Numbered from the stretch's first letter, positions 41,542-51,506 are shown. The stretch is DNA of 64,000 nt from Paenisporosarcina antarctica (GCF_004367585.1 NZ_CP038015.1:373501-437500), one strand, 5' to 3'. Numbers and translations are program-made. The notes: generated by a model not told the origin, from the sequence alone.

Positions 41542-42738
41542 TTAGTCATCTTGACTTGAACCGAACATATACGTTCGGTGATGGAATTTCATGCTGAAAA
41601 CTAATCCAAGTGCGAGCATATTCCCCATTAACGAACTTCCTCCATAACTAATAAAAGGTAGGGGGATACCGGTAATCGGTAACAGTTGAATCGTCATTCC
41701 AATGTTTTGGAATACATGGAACGTGATCATAGCGATGATTCCAGCACATACATATGTACTAAAAGGATCTTTTAATTGTAGGGTAATTTTGGTTAAATGA
41801 TAAATCAGTAAGAAAAATAAACTGACAACAATACTTGCCCCAATAAAACCATATTCTTCGCCAATAACTGTGAAAATAAAGTCGGTATGATTCTCAGGAA
41901 CGTACACTTCTCGTCCTTGATATCCTTTTCCGGTAATTTCTCCAGAGCCAATAGCAGTCATAGCCTTAATTAAATTATAGCCTTCAAATGTGGAGAATGA
42001 ATAAGGGTCTAACCAAGAATAAACACGACCAAATTGATAGGCTTTAAAACCAAATTTATCTGATAAGAATTCTTGCATAAAGACGGCCATCCATAAGATG
42101 AAACCACCTAAAACTGCCGTACCTGCAAAAATTGGAACAATTAACTTCCAAGTTACCCCACCGACAATAATCATGGCTGCGGTAATGGCAAGAAAAACAA
42201 GAGCTGTACCTAAATCTGGTTGTTGCATAATAAATAGTAATGGAACTAATACAGTACTAATGATTTTCCCGAGAAGAAGTACATCTGTCTTTACTGTTTT
42301 AATTACAAATTTCTCGTGATGCTCACTTATCATGCGCGCCATTGTTAGTATAAATATTGTTTTCATAAACTCTGATGGTTGAATGCTCCCAACACCTGGT
42401 AAATGAAACCAACTTTTAGCACCCCCGCGTATTTCAGCAATCTGTCCTTGACCGCCAGGGGCTAAAACTAGCGCAATTAATACAAGAATACCAAAACCAT
42501 AGAAAATCCAAGACATCTTTTTATACTGTTCTGGTTCAAATAACATGGCAAAACCAATAATTAAAGCACCAACAATATACCAAAGCACTTGACGAGGAAT
42601 AAAGTTAATTGGATATTGCCCAGATGTTTGGGCAGATGAAATTGCGAACAAACTCACTATAAAGAGTAGTAATACTATAAAAGCTAGCGTCCAATCGAAA
42701 CGGTCTGCAAACTTTTTATTATTTTCCACGGTTGTCAC
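41542..42738 (-). CDS. rodA: RodA/FtsW-family SEDS protein (RodA-like)
   Basis: 398-residue SEDS glycosyltransferase that polymerises lipid II for side-wall growth together with a class B PBP. About ten TM helices. Family motifs: GSIQPSEFMKTIFIL, PENHTDFIFTVIGEEYGF (catalytic Asp) and TGIPLPFISYGGSS. The NHTDFIF version and the length favour RodA over FtsW. Start is GTG 42738 with AGGA 7 nt upstream. Alone here, not with mreBCD. Confidence 0.92.
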   Translation of the reverse strand: MTTVENNKKFADRFDWTLAFIVLLLFIVSLFAISSAQTSGQYPINFIPRQVLWYIVGALIIGFAMLFEPEQYKKMSWIFYGFGILVLIALVLAPGGQGQIAEIRGGAKSWFHLPGVGSIQPSEFMKTIFILTMARMISEHHEKFVIKTVKTDVLLLGKIISTVLVPLLFIMQQPDLGTALVFLAITAAMIIVGGVTWKLIVPIFAGTAVLGGFILWMAVFMQEFLSDKFGFKAYQFGRVYSWLDPYSFSTFEGYNLIKAMTAIGSGEITGKGYQGREVYVPENHTDFIFTVIGEEYGFIGASIVVSLFFLLIYHLTKITLQLKDPFSTYVCAGIIAMITFHVFQNIGMTIQLLPITGIPLPFISYGGSSLMGNMLALGLVFSMKFHHRTYMFGSSQDD

Positions 42739-42889
42739 CTGAATTCCTGTTTTAAAGTTATATAACCTTTTGATTATAACGTAAACTGCTTATAAATGCT
42801 TGTACAGTATTTACTAACGAAAAACAAGCTCAAATGTTTCATTCTTCACCAAGTGAGCATATAATAAGAGGGAGAATGGAGTGTTGATC

Positions 42890-43636
42890 ATGGTGAAAAA
42901 AGTGCGTGACACAGAAGATTTTCTTCACCATATTTATATACATATGAACGAAGTTGGTCATTTCGTATTGTTTAGCGGAATAACAATGTATCAATTTGTT
43001 CAAAATGCAGGCCCTTTGCAAAATTTATTATTATTGAAGCATGAATATAAAGACAGTTCGTTTAACATACACACTCAATTAGAATTCGTTCCAGATGAAG
43101 AAGTTTTTTCATTTACAAAAGAATTTATGGATAATCCAACAGATTTAAGATGGATTGATTTTACGGATGAACGTAGACTCAATATGTTATCACCTCAAGA
43201 GCAGGCAGAATTATTGTATATTGGTCATAAAAAAGAGTCCATTCGATCACCTTTTTATTATCAACTCCAAAATCGTTTTGTTTACTTGTCTAATGAAGAT
43301 GAAAGTATAACAAAAATATATTTCCGTGAACTAGATGATTCATTCCAATTAGTTGTCAATATACTAAATCAAGTGGTACGAAATAAAGAAAATGGGGCAC
43401 CTTTTTGGCGTCGAAAACAAAAAGAAAGGTTTCCTGAGCTAACAATGGCTCAATTAATTTCACACAAACCTATGTTGAAAGAAGGGGTACTTCTTTCATT
43501 ATATAAAGTAGAAAAAACAAAATTAACTTACGATCTAGAAATTCGTTTTTTACCAGAATCTATATACCCTGATGAAATTTGGGACGAATTAACTACAGTT
43601 ATTAAACAGAGTCCGGACAAAACGATCCGATTTTAA
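42890..43636 (+). CDS. Conserved protein of unknown function
   Basis: 248 residues, soluble, no TM helices. Visible features: GHFVLFSGITMYQFVQNAG, acidic stretches, WIDFTDERRLNMLSPQEQAELLYIGHKKE, and a basic loop FWRRKQKERFPELT. The repeated FYYQL/FVYL pattern suggests an alpha-beta fold. ATG 42890 is placed by GGAGTG; GTG 42881 overlaps the SD. It lies immediately before ddl but has its own terminator. I do not recognise the family. Confidence 0.8.
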   Translation: MVKKVRDTEDFLHHIYIHMNEVGHFVLFSGITMYQFVQNAGPLQNLLLLKHEYKDSSFNIHTQLEFVPDEEVFSFTKEFMDNPTDLRWIDFTDERRLNMLSPQEQAELLYIGHKKESIRSPFYYQLQNRFVYLSNEDESITKIYFRELDDSFQLVVNILNQVVRNKENGAPFWRRKQKERFPELTMAQLISHKPMLKEGVLLSLYKVEKTKLTYDLEIRFLPESIYPDEIWDELTTVIKQSPDKTIRF

Positions 43637-43679
43637 ACAATTCCTTGCAAAGATATGTGCAAGGGATTGTTTTTTTTAT
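43636..43679 (+). terminator. Terminator before ddl
   Basis: AACAATTCCTTGCA / TGCAAGGGATTGTT around AAGATATG with eight T. Confidence 0.9.
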
Positions 43680-43742
43680 ATTTGTCATGGGTAAACAAGG
43701 TTCATGATAAAATAAGAGTATCTAATACATGGAGGTAATCTA

Positions 43743-44834
43743 ATGAAGAAAAGAATTGGTTTATTGTATGGTGGTAAATCTGCAGAACATGAAGTGTCAT
43801 TATCAACAGCTCGTGCAGTTACCCAAGCATTAAATTTCGATGATTATGATGTATTTCCAATATTTATTACACAAGAAGGTGAATGGCGTAAGGGTGCGCA
43901 ATTACTAGCGCCGGTAGAAGCAATAGATCAATTGCAATTTGGTAAAGAAAACAATCAAAGCTTACCTAATAACATTTCAAGCTTTCTGCCGTCTACTCAA
44001 GGAACAGGTGAAGATGACAATTCGTTAGATGTAATATTCCCACTTCTACACGGACCAAATGGGGAAGACGGTACAGTTCAAGGATTACTTGAAGTATTAA
44101 ATCTTCCATACATCGGTAATGGCGTATTAGCTTCTTCAGCTGGTATGGATAAAGTAGTGATGAAACAACTTTTTGCCATTGCAGGATTGAAGCAAGTACC
44201 ATTCGTTCATTTCATTCGAAATGAATGGAAAAAAGACCAAAGCTACTGGCTTGGGAAGATAGAAACAGAACTTGCTTGGCCCGTATTTGTTAAACCGGCA
44301 AACTTAGGTTCGAGTGTCGGTATTAGCCAGGCAGCCAATCGTGAAGAGTTAATTGAAGCGGTAGATTTGGCGTTAAAATATGATCGGAAAATTATTATTG
44401 AACAAGGCATTAAAGCACGTGAAATTGAAATGGGCGTACTCGGAAACGATACCCCAAAATGTTCTGTTCCTGGCGAAATCAAACCGTTGAAAGCTTTTTA
44501 TGATTATCAAGCAAAATATAAAGATGGGAATACTGCAATGATTATCCCAGCAGATGTTTCACAAGAAGTAAAAGCAACACTAATAGACCACGCAATTAAA
44601 GCATTTAAAGTATTGGATTGTTCAGGTCTTGTTCGAGCAGACTTCTTTGTAACAGATGATGATGAAGTCGTTATTAATGAAGTGAATACTTTACCTGGTT
44701 TTACACCAACTAGCATGTTCCCATTGCTATGGCAGCACACGGGCGTAAACTACTCAGAATTGATTGATCAACTGATTGAATTAGCTATTGAACGTCACGC
44801 AGAAAAACAACAACTACATTATACAATGGATTGA
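43743..44834 (+). CDS. ddl: D-alanine--D-alanine ligase
   Basis: 363-residue ATP-grasp ligase that makes the D-Ala-D-Ala dipeptide for peptidoglycan. GGKSAEHEVSLSTA at the N-terminus, GPNGEDGTVQGLLE, the omega loop KAFYDYQAKYKDG and the metal site VNEVNTLPGFTPTSMFP are intact. ATG 43743 follows TGGAGG. It is followed 12 bp later by murF, the enzyme that uses its product, the usual operon. Confidence 0.97.
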   Translation: MKKRIGLLYGGKSAEHEVSLSTARAVTQALNFDDYDVFPIFITQEGEWRKGAQLLAPVEAIDQLQFGKENNQSLPNNISSFLPSTQGTGEDDNSLDVIFPLLHGPNGEDGTVQGLLEVLNLPYIGNGVLASSAGMDKVVMKQLFAIAGLKQVPFVHFIRNEWKKDQSYWLGKIETELAWPVFVKPANLGSSVGISQAANREELIEAVDLALKYDRKIIIEQGIKAREIEMGVLGNDTPKCSVPGEIKPLKAFYDYQAKYKDGNTAMIIPADVSQEVKATLIDHAIKAFKVLDCSGLVRADFFVTDDDEVVINEVNTLPGFTPTSMFPLLWQHTGVNYSELIDQLIELAIERHAEKQQLHYTMD

Positions 44835-44846
44835 GTGTGAATATTT

Positions 44847-46223
44847 TTGAAAAAATCACTACGAACAATTGCCAAATGGCTAAACATAGATACGTTAGAA
44901 ACATCAGATGTAATGGTAAGTGGTGTCTCAATCAATACAAAAACCATTCAACCTGGTGACTTGTTTATCCCCTTTAAAGGAGATAAAGTAAATGGTCACC
45001 AATATGTAGACCAGGCCTTTGAAAAAGGAGCGTCTGCTACTCTTTGGCAACAAGATGAGCCGAATCCCCCGAGAAATGTGCCAATTCTTTTTGTTGAAGA
45101 CAGTGAAAAGGCTCTGCAACAAATGGCTCGTTCATATCGCAAAGAACATCGAGCGACGTTCATCGGAATTACAGGTTCAAATGGCAAGACTTCTACAAAG
45201 GATTTAGTAGCGGGTGTTCTCGCTCCTTATTTCCGCGTTCAAAAAACAGCAGGTAATTTTAATAATAATTTAGGCTTACCCATTACCATTTTGTCTTTAG
45301 ATGAAGATACTGAATTTGCAGTGCTTGAAATGGGGATGAGTGGTTATGGAGAAATCGAGTTTTTATCCACTCTAGCAGAACCACATTACGTTGCTATTAC
45401 AAACATTGGGGAAGCGCATATGCAAGACTTGGGGTCTCGAGATGGAATTGTAAAGGCCAAGTTTGAAATCGTTGCAGGCTTACAAGAGGGAGGTTGTTTA
45501 TTTTATGATGGAGATGAACCCCTACTTAATCCATTCATCCAACAATTCAACCTCGAGAATGTAACTTCTACTATTAAAACAATTTCATTTGGTGCTAACA
45601 GTTCAAATGACGTTTACGCGCAATCGATTCAAGCTACGGAAAATGGTAGTGAATTTGATGTGAAGGGATTAATTGAAGATCATTTTATGATTCCTGTTTT
45701 AGGAAAGCATCAAGTTAAAAATGCATTAGTCGCTATTTTAATTGCACAAAAAGCAGGCTTAACCAACAAACAGATTCACGACTCTTTGAAAAAATCGTCA
45801 CTAACAGATATGCGCATGCAAGTAATACATGCAGAAAATGGTTCGTTATTTATTAATGATGCGTATAATGCTGCTCCGACATCAATGAAGGCTGCAATCA
45901 CTTTCATTTGTGAAACAACCATTCGACCAGATAAATGGCTTGTACTCGGTGATATGTTGGAGCTAGGTGATGATGAGCAAATTTATCATGAAGAATTGGC
46001 TGATCAAATCAAGTCACAAGATTTCTCAGGCGTCTGTTTATATGGTCCGAGAATGAAATGGTTGTATGAAAAGTTGCAACATAAGTTTGCGGACACTCAT
46101 GTGATTTGGTCAGAAAAAGACTATGAACCGATTCGAGTTACTTTAAAAACCTATACTACTTTAAACTCCATCGTTTTAGTAAAAGGCTCTCGCGGGATGG
46201 CACTTGAAAACGTTATAAAGTAA
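44847..46223 (+). CDS. murF: UDP-MurNAc-tripeptide--D-Ala-D-Ala ligase
   Basis: 458-residue cytoplasmic Mur ligase that adds D-Ala-D-Ala to UDP-MurNAc-tripeptide. ATP site ITGSNGKTSTKD, the KTAGNFNNNLGLP block, and NDAYNAAPTSMKAA in the third domain. Start is TTG 44847 with a weak SD (GAGTGTGA). Directly behind ddl. No obvious terminator follows. Confidence 0.97.
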   Translation: MKKSLRTIAKWLNIDTLETSDVMVSGVSINTKTIQPGDLFIPFKGDKVNGHQYVDQAFEKGASATLWQQDEPNPPRNVPILFVEDSEKALQQMARSYRKEHRATFIGITGSNGKTSTKDLVAGVLAPYFRVQKTAGNFNNNLGLPITILSLDEDTEFAVLEMGMSGYGEIEFLSTLAEPHYVAITNIGEAHMQDLGSRDGIVKAKFEIVAGLQEGGCLFYDGDEPLLNPFIQQFNLENVTSTIKTISFGANSSNDVYAQSIQATENGSEFDVKGLIEDHFMIPVLGKHQVKNALVAILIAQKAGLTNKQIHDSLKKSSLTDMRMQVIHAENGSLFINDAYNAAPTSMKAAITFICETTIRPDKWLVLGDMLELGDDEQIYHEELADQIKSQDFSGVCLYGPRMKWLYEKLQHKFADTHVIWSEKDYEPIRVTLKTYTTLNSIVLVKGSRGMALENVIK

Positions 46224-46301
46224 GCAATTCAAATTTTAAAAAGTTTGGAAGTATAGACAGATTGACATATTTTTTTATATTTAGTTCAATGCACACGATA
46301 A

Positions 46302-46326
46302 GTTTGGGTACACACTTTTCGGGTAT
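46302..46326 (+). promoter_or_regulatory. Possible sigma-B promoter of the esterase gene
   Basis: GTTTGG (46302-46307), 13-bp spacer, GGGTAT (46321-46326): 10 of 12 consensus positions; 127 bp before the start codon, giving a leader of about 120 nt. Confidence 0.5.
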
Positions 46327-46353
46327 TAAATTACTATATATATAGAATAGTTA

Positions 46354-46404
46354 TTATCAACGAAGTACAAGACGAAAAAAATCGTTTTGTTTCTTTGTTG
46401 ATAA
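46354..46404 (+). promoter_or_regulatory. Long hairpin in the esterase leader
   Basis: About 21 paired positions (TTATCAACGAAG... / ...CTTTGTTGATAA, with one G-U and a bulge) around an A6 loop, no T-tract after it. A second small hairpin CGGA / TCCG follows. Confidence 0.55.
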
Positions 46405-46452
46405 AATACGGACAGTATTCCGTCAACTACTGTAATTGATGGAGGTGTGTAA

Positions 46453-47172
46453 ATGAAAACGGGAGTATTATGTATTCATGGCTTTACAGGAGGTCCGTAT
46501 GAAATACAACCTTTTGTGCAATATATAGAAGAGAAGACGGATTGGCTTGTCAAAGTTCCTACATTACCTGGTCATGGCTCCACACTTTCATTAACTGAGT
46601 TAACAGCAGAGAATTGGATGATGGAAGCTGAGCAAGCGTTAAGATTATTGCAAAAACAAGTACAGCGAGTTGTGATTGTTGGTTTTTCTATGGGGGGATT
46701 AATTGCCCTATATTTGTCTAAGCGATATAAAATTGACCGATTAGTACTCCTTAGTGCAGCCGCAAAATACATTAGTGGCGGACAACTAATAGCAGATGTT
46801 AAAGATATTATGACAGATGCGGTACAAGGGAAACTTTCGACCAATACGATTTATCATTTATACGAATACAAATTAACTCATACGCCAATTCGATCCGCGA
46901 TTGAGTTTTTGCGTATTGTAAAAATGGTAGAACCATACTACAAATCGATTAAAGTTCCAGTATGCATCGTGCAAGGACAAAAAGATGGTATAGTTCCATT
47001 TACCACCGCACAGCATTTGTATGATTCTTTAGGTTCGGATGAAAAATATCTTGTTACATCAGAAAATGGGAAGCATCTTATTTGTTACAGTGACGATAGC
47101 GAAGAATGGTTCGCTAAAGTGTTTAGCTTTTTGCAAGTGAAACAGAAAACTAATTATTATGACTGTGGCTGA
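46453..47172 (+). CDS. Alpha/beta-hydrolase carboxylesterase (Est30-like)
   Basis: 239-residue serine hydrolase. Nucleophile elbow GFSMGG; oxyanion region CIHGFTGGPYE; acid residue in GQKDGIVP and catalytic His in NGKHLIC. Length and motifs match the Est30/YvaK monoglyceride or carboxyl esterases of Bacillus/Geobacillus. No signal peptide. GGAGGTG precedes ATG 46453. Often located with ddl/murF-cshA in this group. Substrate: short-chain esters in relatives. Confidence 0.9.
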   Translation: MKTGVLCIHGFTGGPYEIQPFVQYIEEKTDWLVKVPTLPGHGSTLSLTELTAENWMMEAEQALRLLQKQVQRVVIVGFSMGGLIALYLSKRYKIDRLVLLSAAAKYISGGQLIADVKDIMTDAVQGKLSTNTIYHLYEYKLTHTPIRSAIEFLRIVKMVEPYYKSIKVPVCIVQGQKDGIVPFTTAQHLYDSLGSDEKYLVTSENGKHLICYSDDSEEWFAKVFSFLQVKQKTNYYDCG

Positions 47173-47595
47173 TTAATTGCATATCGTCTTTAAACATGTT
47201 AAAGTATTTAAAGCAATGGATACATTTTGTGCAAAGACTCTTCGTATTAAGAAGAGGTCTTTTTTTTGAACATAACGGTTTGTTCAATTTTTTAGGGTAG
47301 GATGTTTAGTTTCAAACATCAAAACTGTGAACTTTCATAATAGCCACGTTCTAAAAAACGTAGCTACCAACAGGTCACAAGAGACAGCGTTGTTTTATAA
47401 AACGTTTTGAAACATACTCCCCATGATCGAACCGCTCGGCAAAAACCGGGCTTTCCTTTAAATATAAGTCCCCTCTGATAATTCTACAGAGAATTTTAAG
47501 TAACGGAAACGTTCCTCTTATAGGCTCGAATTTGCCGCAACTTCATCCTGAAAATGTAACCCTTTGTAATTGTAAAGAAAAAGGAGATTAAAATT
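47173..47595. other. Esterase terminator and long cshA leader
   Basis: After the terminator at 47232-47268 about 325 bp precede cshA. They contain several short hairpins (CTCGG/CCGGG near 47440, AATTCT/AGAATT near 47482, AACGGAAACGTT near 47502). Long structured leaders are common for cold-induced helicase genes, but I recognise no named motif. Confidence 0.45.
47232..47268 (+). terminator. Esterase terminator
   Basis: AAAGACTCTTC / GAAGAGGTCTTT around GTATTAA with a long T-run. Confidence 0.85.
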
Positions 47596-49155
47596 TTGAC
47601 AAATTTTTCAGAGTTAAATATTAGTGCATCAACATTAAAATCCGTAAAACGTATGGGTTTTGAAGAAGCAACACCAATTCAAGAAGGTACAATTAAATTC
47701 GGAATGGAAGGCCGCGATATCATCGGTCAAGCACAAACAGGAACTGGTAAAACAGCTGCGTTTGGTATTCCATTGATTGAAAAAATTGACCCTAAAAACT
47801 CAAATATTCAAGGTTTAATTATTGCACCAACACGTGAATTAGCGATCCAAGTTTCAGAAGAAATTTACAAACTCGGTCAAGACAAACGAGTGAAAATTTT
47901 ATCTGTTTATGGTGGACAAGAAATTGGACGTCAAATCCGTGCACTAAAAAACAACCCACATGTAATCGTTGGTACACCTGGTCGTCTTTTAGACCATATT
48001 AACCGTCGTACTTTAAAACTTGATAACGTTCAAACGCTTATTTTAGACGAAGCGGATGAAATGCTCAACATGGGCTTCATTGAAGATATCACTAAAATTT
48101 TGGAAAGTGTTCCTGAAGATCGTCAAACATTGTTATTCTCTGCAACAATGCCGACAGCAATTCGTAAAATTGCTGAAAAATTCATGAAAAACCCAGAAAT
48201 CGTTAAAATTCAATCAAAAGAAATGACAGTAGAAAACATCGAGCAATTCTACGTTCAGTCACAAGAACGTGAAAAATTCGATATTCTATCACGCGTTCTT
48301 AACGTTCACCAACCTGAACTTGCAATCATCTTTGGTCGTACAAAACGCCGCGTTGATGAATTATCACATGCACTAAGCATTCGTGGTTATATTGCTGAAG
48401 GTATTCACGGTGATTTAAGCCAAGCTAAGCGTATGTCTGTGTTAAAACAATTTAAAGAAAACAAAATTGACATCCTAGTTGCTACTGACGTAGCTGCACG
48501 TGGACTTGATATTACAGGCGTAACACACGTTTATAACTATGATATTCCTCAAGACCCAGAAAGCTATGTACACCGTATTGGTCGTACAGGCCGTGCTGGT
48601 AAAAGTGGTGTGGCAGTAACTTTTGTTTCTCCACGTGAAATGGGTTACTTACGTATCGTTGAAGAAACAACGAAAAAACGTATGTCACCACTTCGTCCAC
48701 CAAGCTCTGATGAGGCTCTAGTTGGACAACAACGTTTAGCTGTTGAATCACTTGGAGAAATGGTAGACAAAAACAGTATTGGTGATTACCGTGCATTTGC
48801 AACGGAATTACTTGAGAAATATGAAGCACTTGATGTTGTTGCAGCGGCATTAAAATCAATGACTCGCGAACCAAATGATACGCCGGTTTCAATCTCTGAA
48901 GAACGTCCATTACCATCTCGTAAAGGTGGAAGTGGTGGCGGACGCAGTGGTGGCGGTGGCTATAAAGGAAACAACCGTAGTGGCGGAGGACGCCCTTCAT
49001 CTGGTTCAGGTCGTAGTTCAGACCGTAGTTCTAGTTCAGATCGTAGCGGAGCTCGTCGTCCTAGTGGTAGCCGTGATGGAAGTAGTTCATCATCACGTGA
49101 TGGCTCTGCAAACCGCGGTGGACGTCCACGTTCATCTTCACGTCGCGAAAGCTAA
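47596..49155 (+). CDS. cshA: DEAD-box RNA helicase CshA
   Basis: 519-residue ATP-dependent RNA helicase of the degradosome/cold-shock type. Motifs in order: Q (ATPIQEG), I (AQTGTGKT), Ia (PTRELA), II (DEAD), III (SAT), IV-V ([16 protein letters not shown]) and VI ([10 protein letters not shown]). The tail (about 435-519) is low-complexity Gly/Ser/Arg with RGG-like repeats, which binds RNA non-specifically. TTG 47596 follows AAGGAG. Same neighbourhood as B. subtilis ydbR (cshA). Codon use is markedly optimised (CGT, GGT), as in highly expressed genes. Confidence 0.96.
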   Translation: MTNFSELNISASTLKSVKRMGFEEATPIQEGTIKFGMEGRDIIGQAQTGTGKTAAFGIPLIEKIDPKNSNIQGLIIAPTRELAIQVSEEIYKLGQDKRVKILSVYGGQEIGRQIRALKNNPHVIVGTPGRLLDHINRRTLKLDNVQTLILDEADEMLNMGFIEDITKILESVPEDRQTLLFSATMPTAIRKIAEKFMKNPEIVKIQSKEMTVENIEQFYVQSQEREKFDILSRVLNVHQPELAIIFGRTKRRVDELSHALSIRGYIAEGIHGDLSQAKRMSVLKQFKENKIDILVATDVAARGLDITGVTHVYNYDIPQDPESYVHRIGRTGRAGKSGVAVTFVSPREMGYLRIVEETTKKRMSPLRPPSSDEALVGQQRLAVESLGEMVDKNSIGDYRAFATELLEKYEALDVVAAALKSMTREPNDTPVSISEERPLPSRKGGSGGGRSGGGGYKGNNRSGGGRPSSGSGRSSDRSSSSDRSGARRPSGSRDGSSSSSRDGSANRGGRPRSSSRRES

Positions 49156-49167
49156 TAAATAAACAAA

Positions 49168-49203
49168 TATCACAGTCCAATTGGGCTGTGATATTTTTTT
49201 TGA
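49168..49203 (+). terminator. cshA terminator
   Basis: ATATCACAGTCCAA / TTGGGCTGTGATAT, loopless, followed by eight or more T. Confidence 0.92.
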
Positions 49204-49252
49204 TGAAAAAAAATATAAGTTTTCTAATGTAACACCTTCGAGCTTAGAACGG

Positions 49253-49400
49253 TTATGTCTAGCTCCAATCGTCAGCTCGAGGGCTTCTTTATGGAGGCAG
49301 AAAGACAGATTTTCACCTTTCAACATATAATTGATTCGAATTCATGTTTTTGAATCAGAGGCTACAGCGCTAGAGTCCGACTTTCTAGGCTAGTTTCACA
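49253..49400. repeat. Degenerate intergenic repeat, copy B
   Basis: TGTCTAGCTCCAA at the left and GAGGCAGAAAGAC...CACCTTTCA in the middle match copy A (41422-41535). TTGATTC / GAATCAGA arms further right can pair. It fills most of the gap between cshA and the PH-domain genes. Confidence 0.5.
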
Positions 49401-49490
49401 TTTCAGGGTGATGAGCTAGAAGGCAATTTGCGCTTTTCTTAAATCATTTTTCCTGTAAAATAGTATTTATAGAAGAAAGTAGGTGTTTAT

Positions 49491-49970
49491 ATGAGAAAAG
49501 AGCCAATTAATCGAATTTCACCAAAAGGATTAAAAGTATGGCGATTATATGGAGTAATGCAATCAGCAGTAGTGCTGTTAATAGCAGTAGGAGCAGGGGT
49601 TTTAAACTGGTGGTTAGAAGGTCCTTTGTGGTTATTGGTGATTATTATAACGATCCCACTATTATATACATATGTATTTGTTTATTTATTTCCGAAATTA
49701 CGATGGCTTCGATGGAGATATGAGGTTCGAGAACAAGAGATTGAACTTCAATATGGACTTTTTATCGTCAAAAGAACTTTAGTGCCAATGATTCGAGTAC
49801 AGCATGTAGACACACAACAAGGGCCAATTTTACGAAGATACAATTTAGCGTCTATTACGATTTCTACAGCAGCAACAAGCCATACGATTCCAGCACTTAT
49901 CACGAGTGAAGCTGATGAACTGAGAAGTCGTATTTCGGTACTTGCAAGGGTGGCGGAAGATGATGTCTAA
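49491..49970 (+). CDS. YdbS-like membrane protein with bacterial PH domain
   Basis: 159 residues: two TM helices (about 18-40, 45-67) followed by a bPH2 domain (about 70-150; YEVREQEIELQYGLFIVKRTLVPMIRVQHVDTQQGP). Homologous to B. subtilis YdbS by sequence and position after cshA. Its last bases overlap the start of the YdbT homolog. In B. subtilis the pair affects sensitivity to a bacteriocin (amylocyclicin); the biochemical role is unknown. GTAGGTG precedes ATG 49491. Confidence 0.9.
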   Translation: MRKEPINRISPKGLKVWRLYGVMQSAVVLLIAVGAGVLNWWLEGPLWLLVIIITIPLLYTYVFVYLFPKLRWLRWRYEVREQEIELQYGLFIVKRTLVPMIRVQHVDTQQGPILRRYNLASITISTAATSHTIPALITSEADELRSRISVLARVAEDDV

Positions 49971-51483
49971 AGAACGTTATCAACTTCACCCGATATCGGC
50001 AGTTGTTAATTTTATAAAAGGTCTAAAAGATCTCATCTTTCCTTTTATCATTATTTTTGTAGCAAATAGATTTCAAGGTGGTTCTCCATCAAATGATGAG
50101 CATTGGACGAATTACATCCCTTATGTAATTGGAATCGTCGTTTTAGTGCTTGTTCTAGTAAGTGGAATCATCAAATGGAAACGGTTTATTTATTGGTTTG
50201 AAGACGATGAGTTACGTATTGAATATGGACTATTTGTTAAGAAGAAAAGATACATTCCTTTTGATCGTATTCAAAGTTTTAATTATACAGAAAGTATATT
50301 ACATCGACCTTTTAAGCTAGTGAAAGTAACAATCGAGACGGCTGGTTCTGGCGTCTCGACAGAACCGGAAGCAGAATTGACAGCAATTACAAAAGAAGCT
50401 GCAAAGCAAATTGAAACAGAGCTAGCTCTTGCCAAAAAGCGAAAAACTAATAAATCAACAGATGAAAATGGAGAAATAGTAGGGCAACAACTGGAAGAAT
50501 TGGCTATTGTGCCGAGTATACCAATTTTTAAAATGTCTATGAAAGATCTTCTAATACTTGCCACTACGTCAGGTGGTATTGGTGTAGTAATTTCAGGGCT
50601 CGCGGTTTTCTTAACTCAATTTTCAGAGTTGATTCCCTATGAGAAAATTTATGATGAAGTCGTGGTGTTTTTAAAATTTGGCGTTTTTATTGTGGCTCTA
50701 ATGATCTTTGTTTTCCTAATAATTGCATGGGTGTTCTCTGTAATTATTACCACACTAAACTATTATCAATTTACAATAGTTCAAGAAGAAGACCAAATTG
50801 TATTGTCACGAGGCTTGTTAGAAAAGAAAAAAGTCACCATTCCCATTGGTCGAGTACAAGGCATTCGAATTGTGGAAAATCCGTTAAGACAACTATTCGG
50901 GTATTGTACAGTAATTGTTGAAAGTGCTGGAGGCTCAATCAATGATCGAGATGAAAAAATTCGTTTGTTTCCACTTGTGAAGAAAAATAAAATCAGACAA
51001 CCATTAAATAAGTTATTTGCTGATTTTGATTTTGACCCAATATGGACAAGTGCTCCAAAAAGGGCTAAACCATTTTATTATCGACTTGATTTTCTTTGGG
51101 TGATCCCAATCATGGTCGGTATTAGTTACTTCTACTACCCATATGGTTTGTTTTCGCTACTATTGGCTCCAGTGATCTTTATACTTGGCTTATGGCAGTA
51201 CCGATCAGCAGCACTTTACCTCACAAAAAATCAGCTGTCCTTACAATACCGTGGGATTAGTAAATATACGTTTTTCATTGAAAAGAAACGCATGCAATCA
51301 CTTGAGATGAGACAAAGTCCATTTCAAAAAAGAAAAGCGTTGGCTTCTATAGAAACGACGATAAAATCAGGAGTGCTTGGCGCAACGGCAAAAGTAGAAC
51401 ATTTAGAAGTAGAATATATTGAAGAAGTAATGAATTGGTATGAACCATCTGGTTATGTAGACGAAAAAAAAGGACAGCCATAA
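49963..51483 (+). CDS. YdbT-like membrane protein with PH domains
   Basis: 506 residues. Repeated units of TM-helix pairs followed by bPH2 domains: RIEYGLFVKKKRYIPFDRIQSFNYTES (about 85-112), VLSRGLLEKKKVTIPIGRVQGIRIVENPLRQLFGY (about 280-315) and a third near QLSYRGISKYTFFIEKKRMQSLEM. The repetition shows it arose from duplicated YdbS-like units. ATG 49963 (or 49960) is favoured by GGTGGCGG; it overlaps ydbS by 8 bp, so translation is coupled. The stop codon lies in a terminator loop. Confidence 0.88.
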   Translation: MSKERYQLHPISAVVNFIKGLKDLIFPFIIIFVANRFQGGSPSNDEHWTNYIPYVIGIVVLVLVLVSGIIKWKRFIYWFEDDELRIEYGLFVKKKRYIPFDRIQSFNYTESILHRPFKLVKVTIETAGSGVSTEPEAELTAITKEAAKQIETELALAKKRKTNKSTDENGEIVGQQLEELAIVPSIPIFKMSMKDLLILATTSGGIGVVISGLAVFLTQFSELIPYEKIYDEVVVFLKFGVFIVALMIFVFLIIAWVFSVIITTLNYYQFTIVQEEDQIVLSRGLLEKKKVTIPIGRVQGIRIVENPLRQLFGYCTVIVESAGGSINDRDEKIRLFPLVKKNKIRQPLNKLFADFDFDPIWTSAPKRAKPFYYRLDFLWVIPIMVGISYFYYPYGLFSLLLAPVIFILGLWQYRSAALYLTKNQLSLQYRGISKYTFFIEKKRMQSLEMRQSPFQKRKALASIETTIKSGVLGATAKVEHLEVEYIEEVMNWYEPSGYVDEKKGQP

Positions 51484-51506
51484 TAACGGCTGTCCTATCT
51501 TTTTCT
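51464..51506. terminator. Bidirectional terminator
   Basis: AAAAAAAGGACAGCC / GGCTGTCCTATCTTTTT around ATAATAAC, between the ydbT-like gene and the converging rhomboid gene; the ydbT-like stop is in the loop. Confidence 0.85.

Noticed and set aside
48512..49000. 162-residue ORF antisense to cshA
   Set aside because: Shadow of highly codon-biased cshA; His/Leu/Val-rich composition without any motif.
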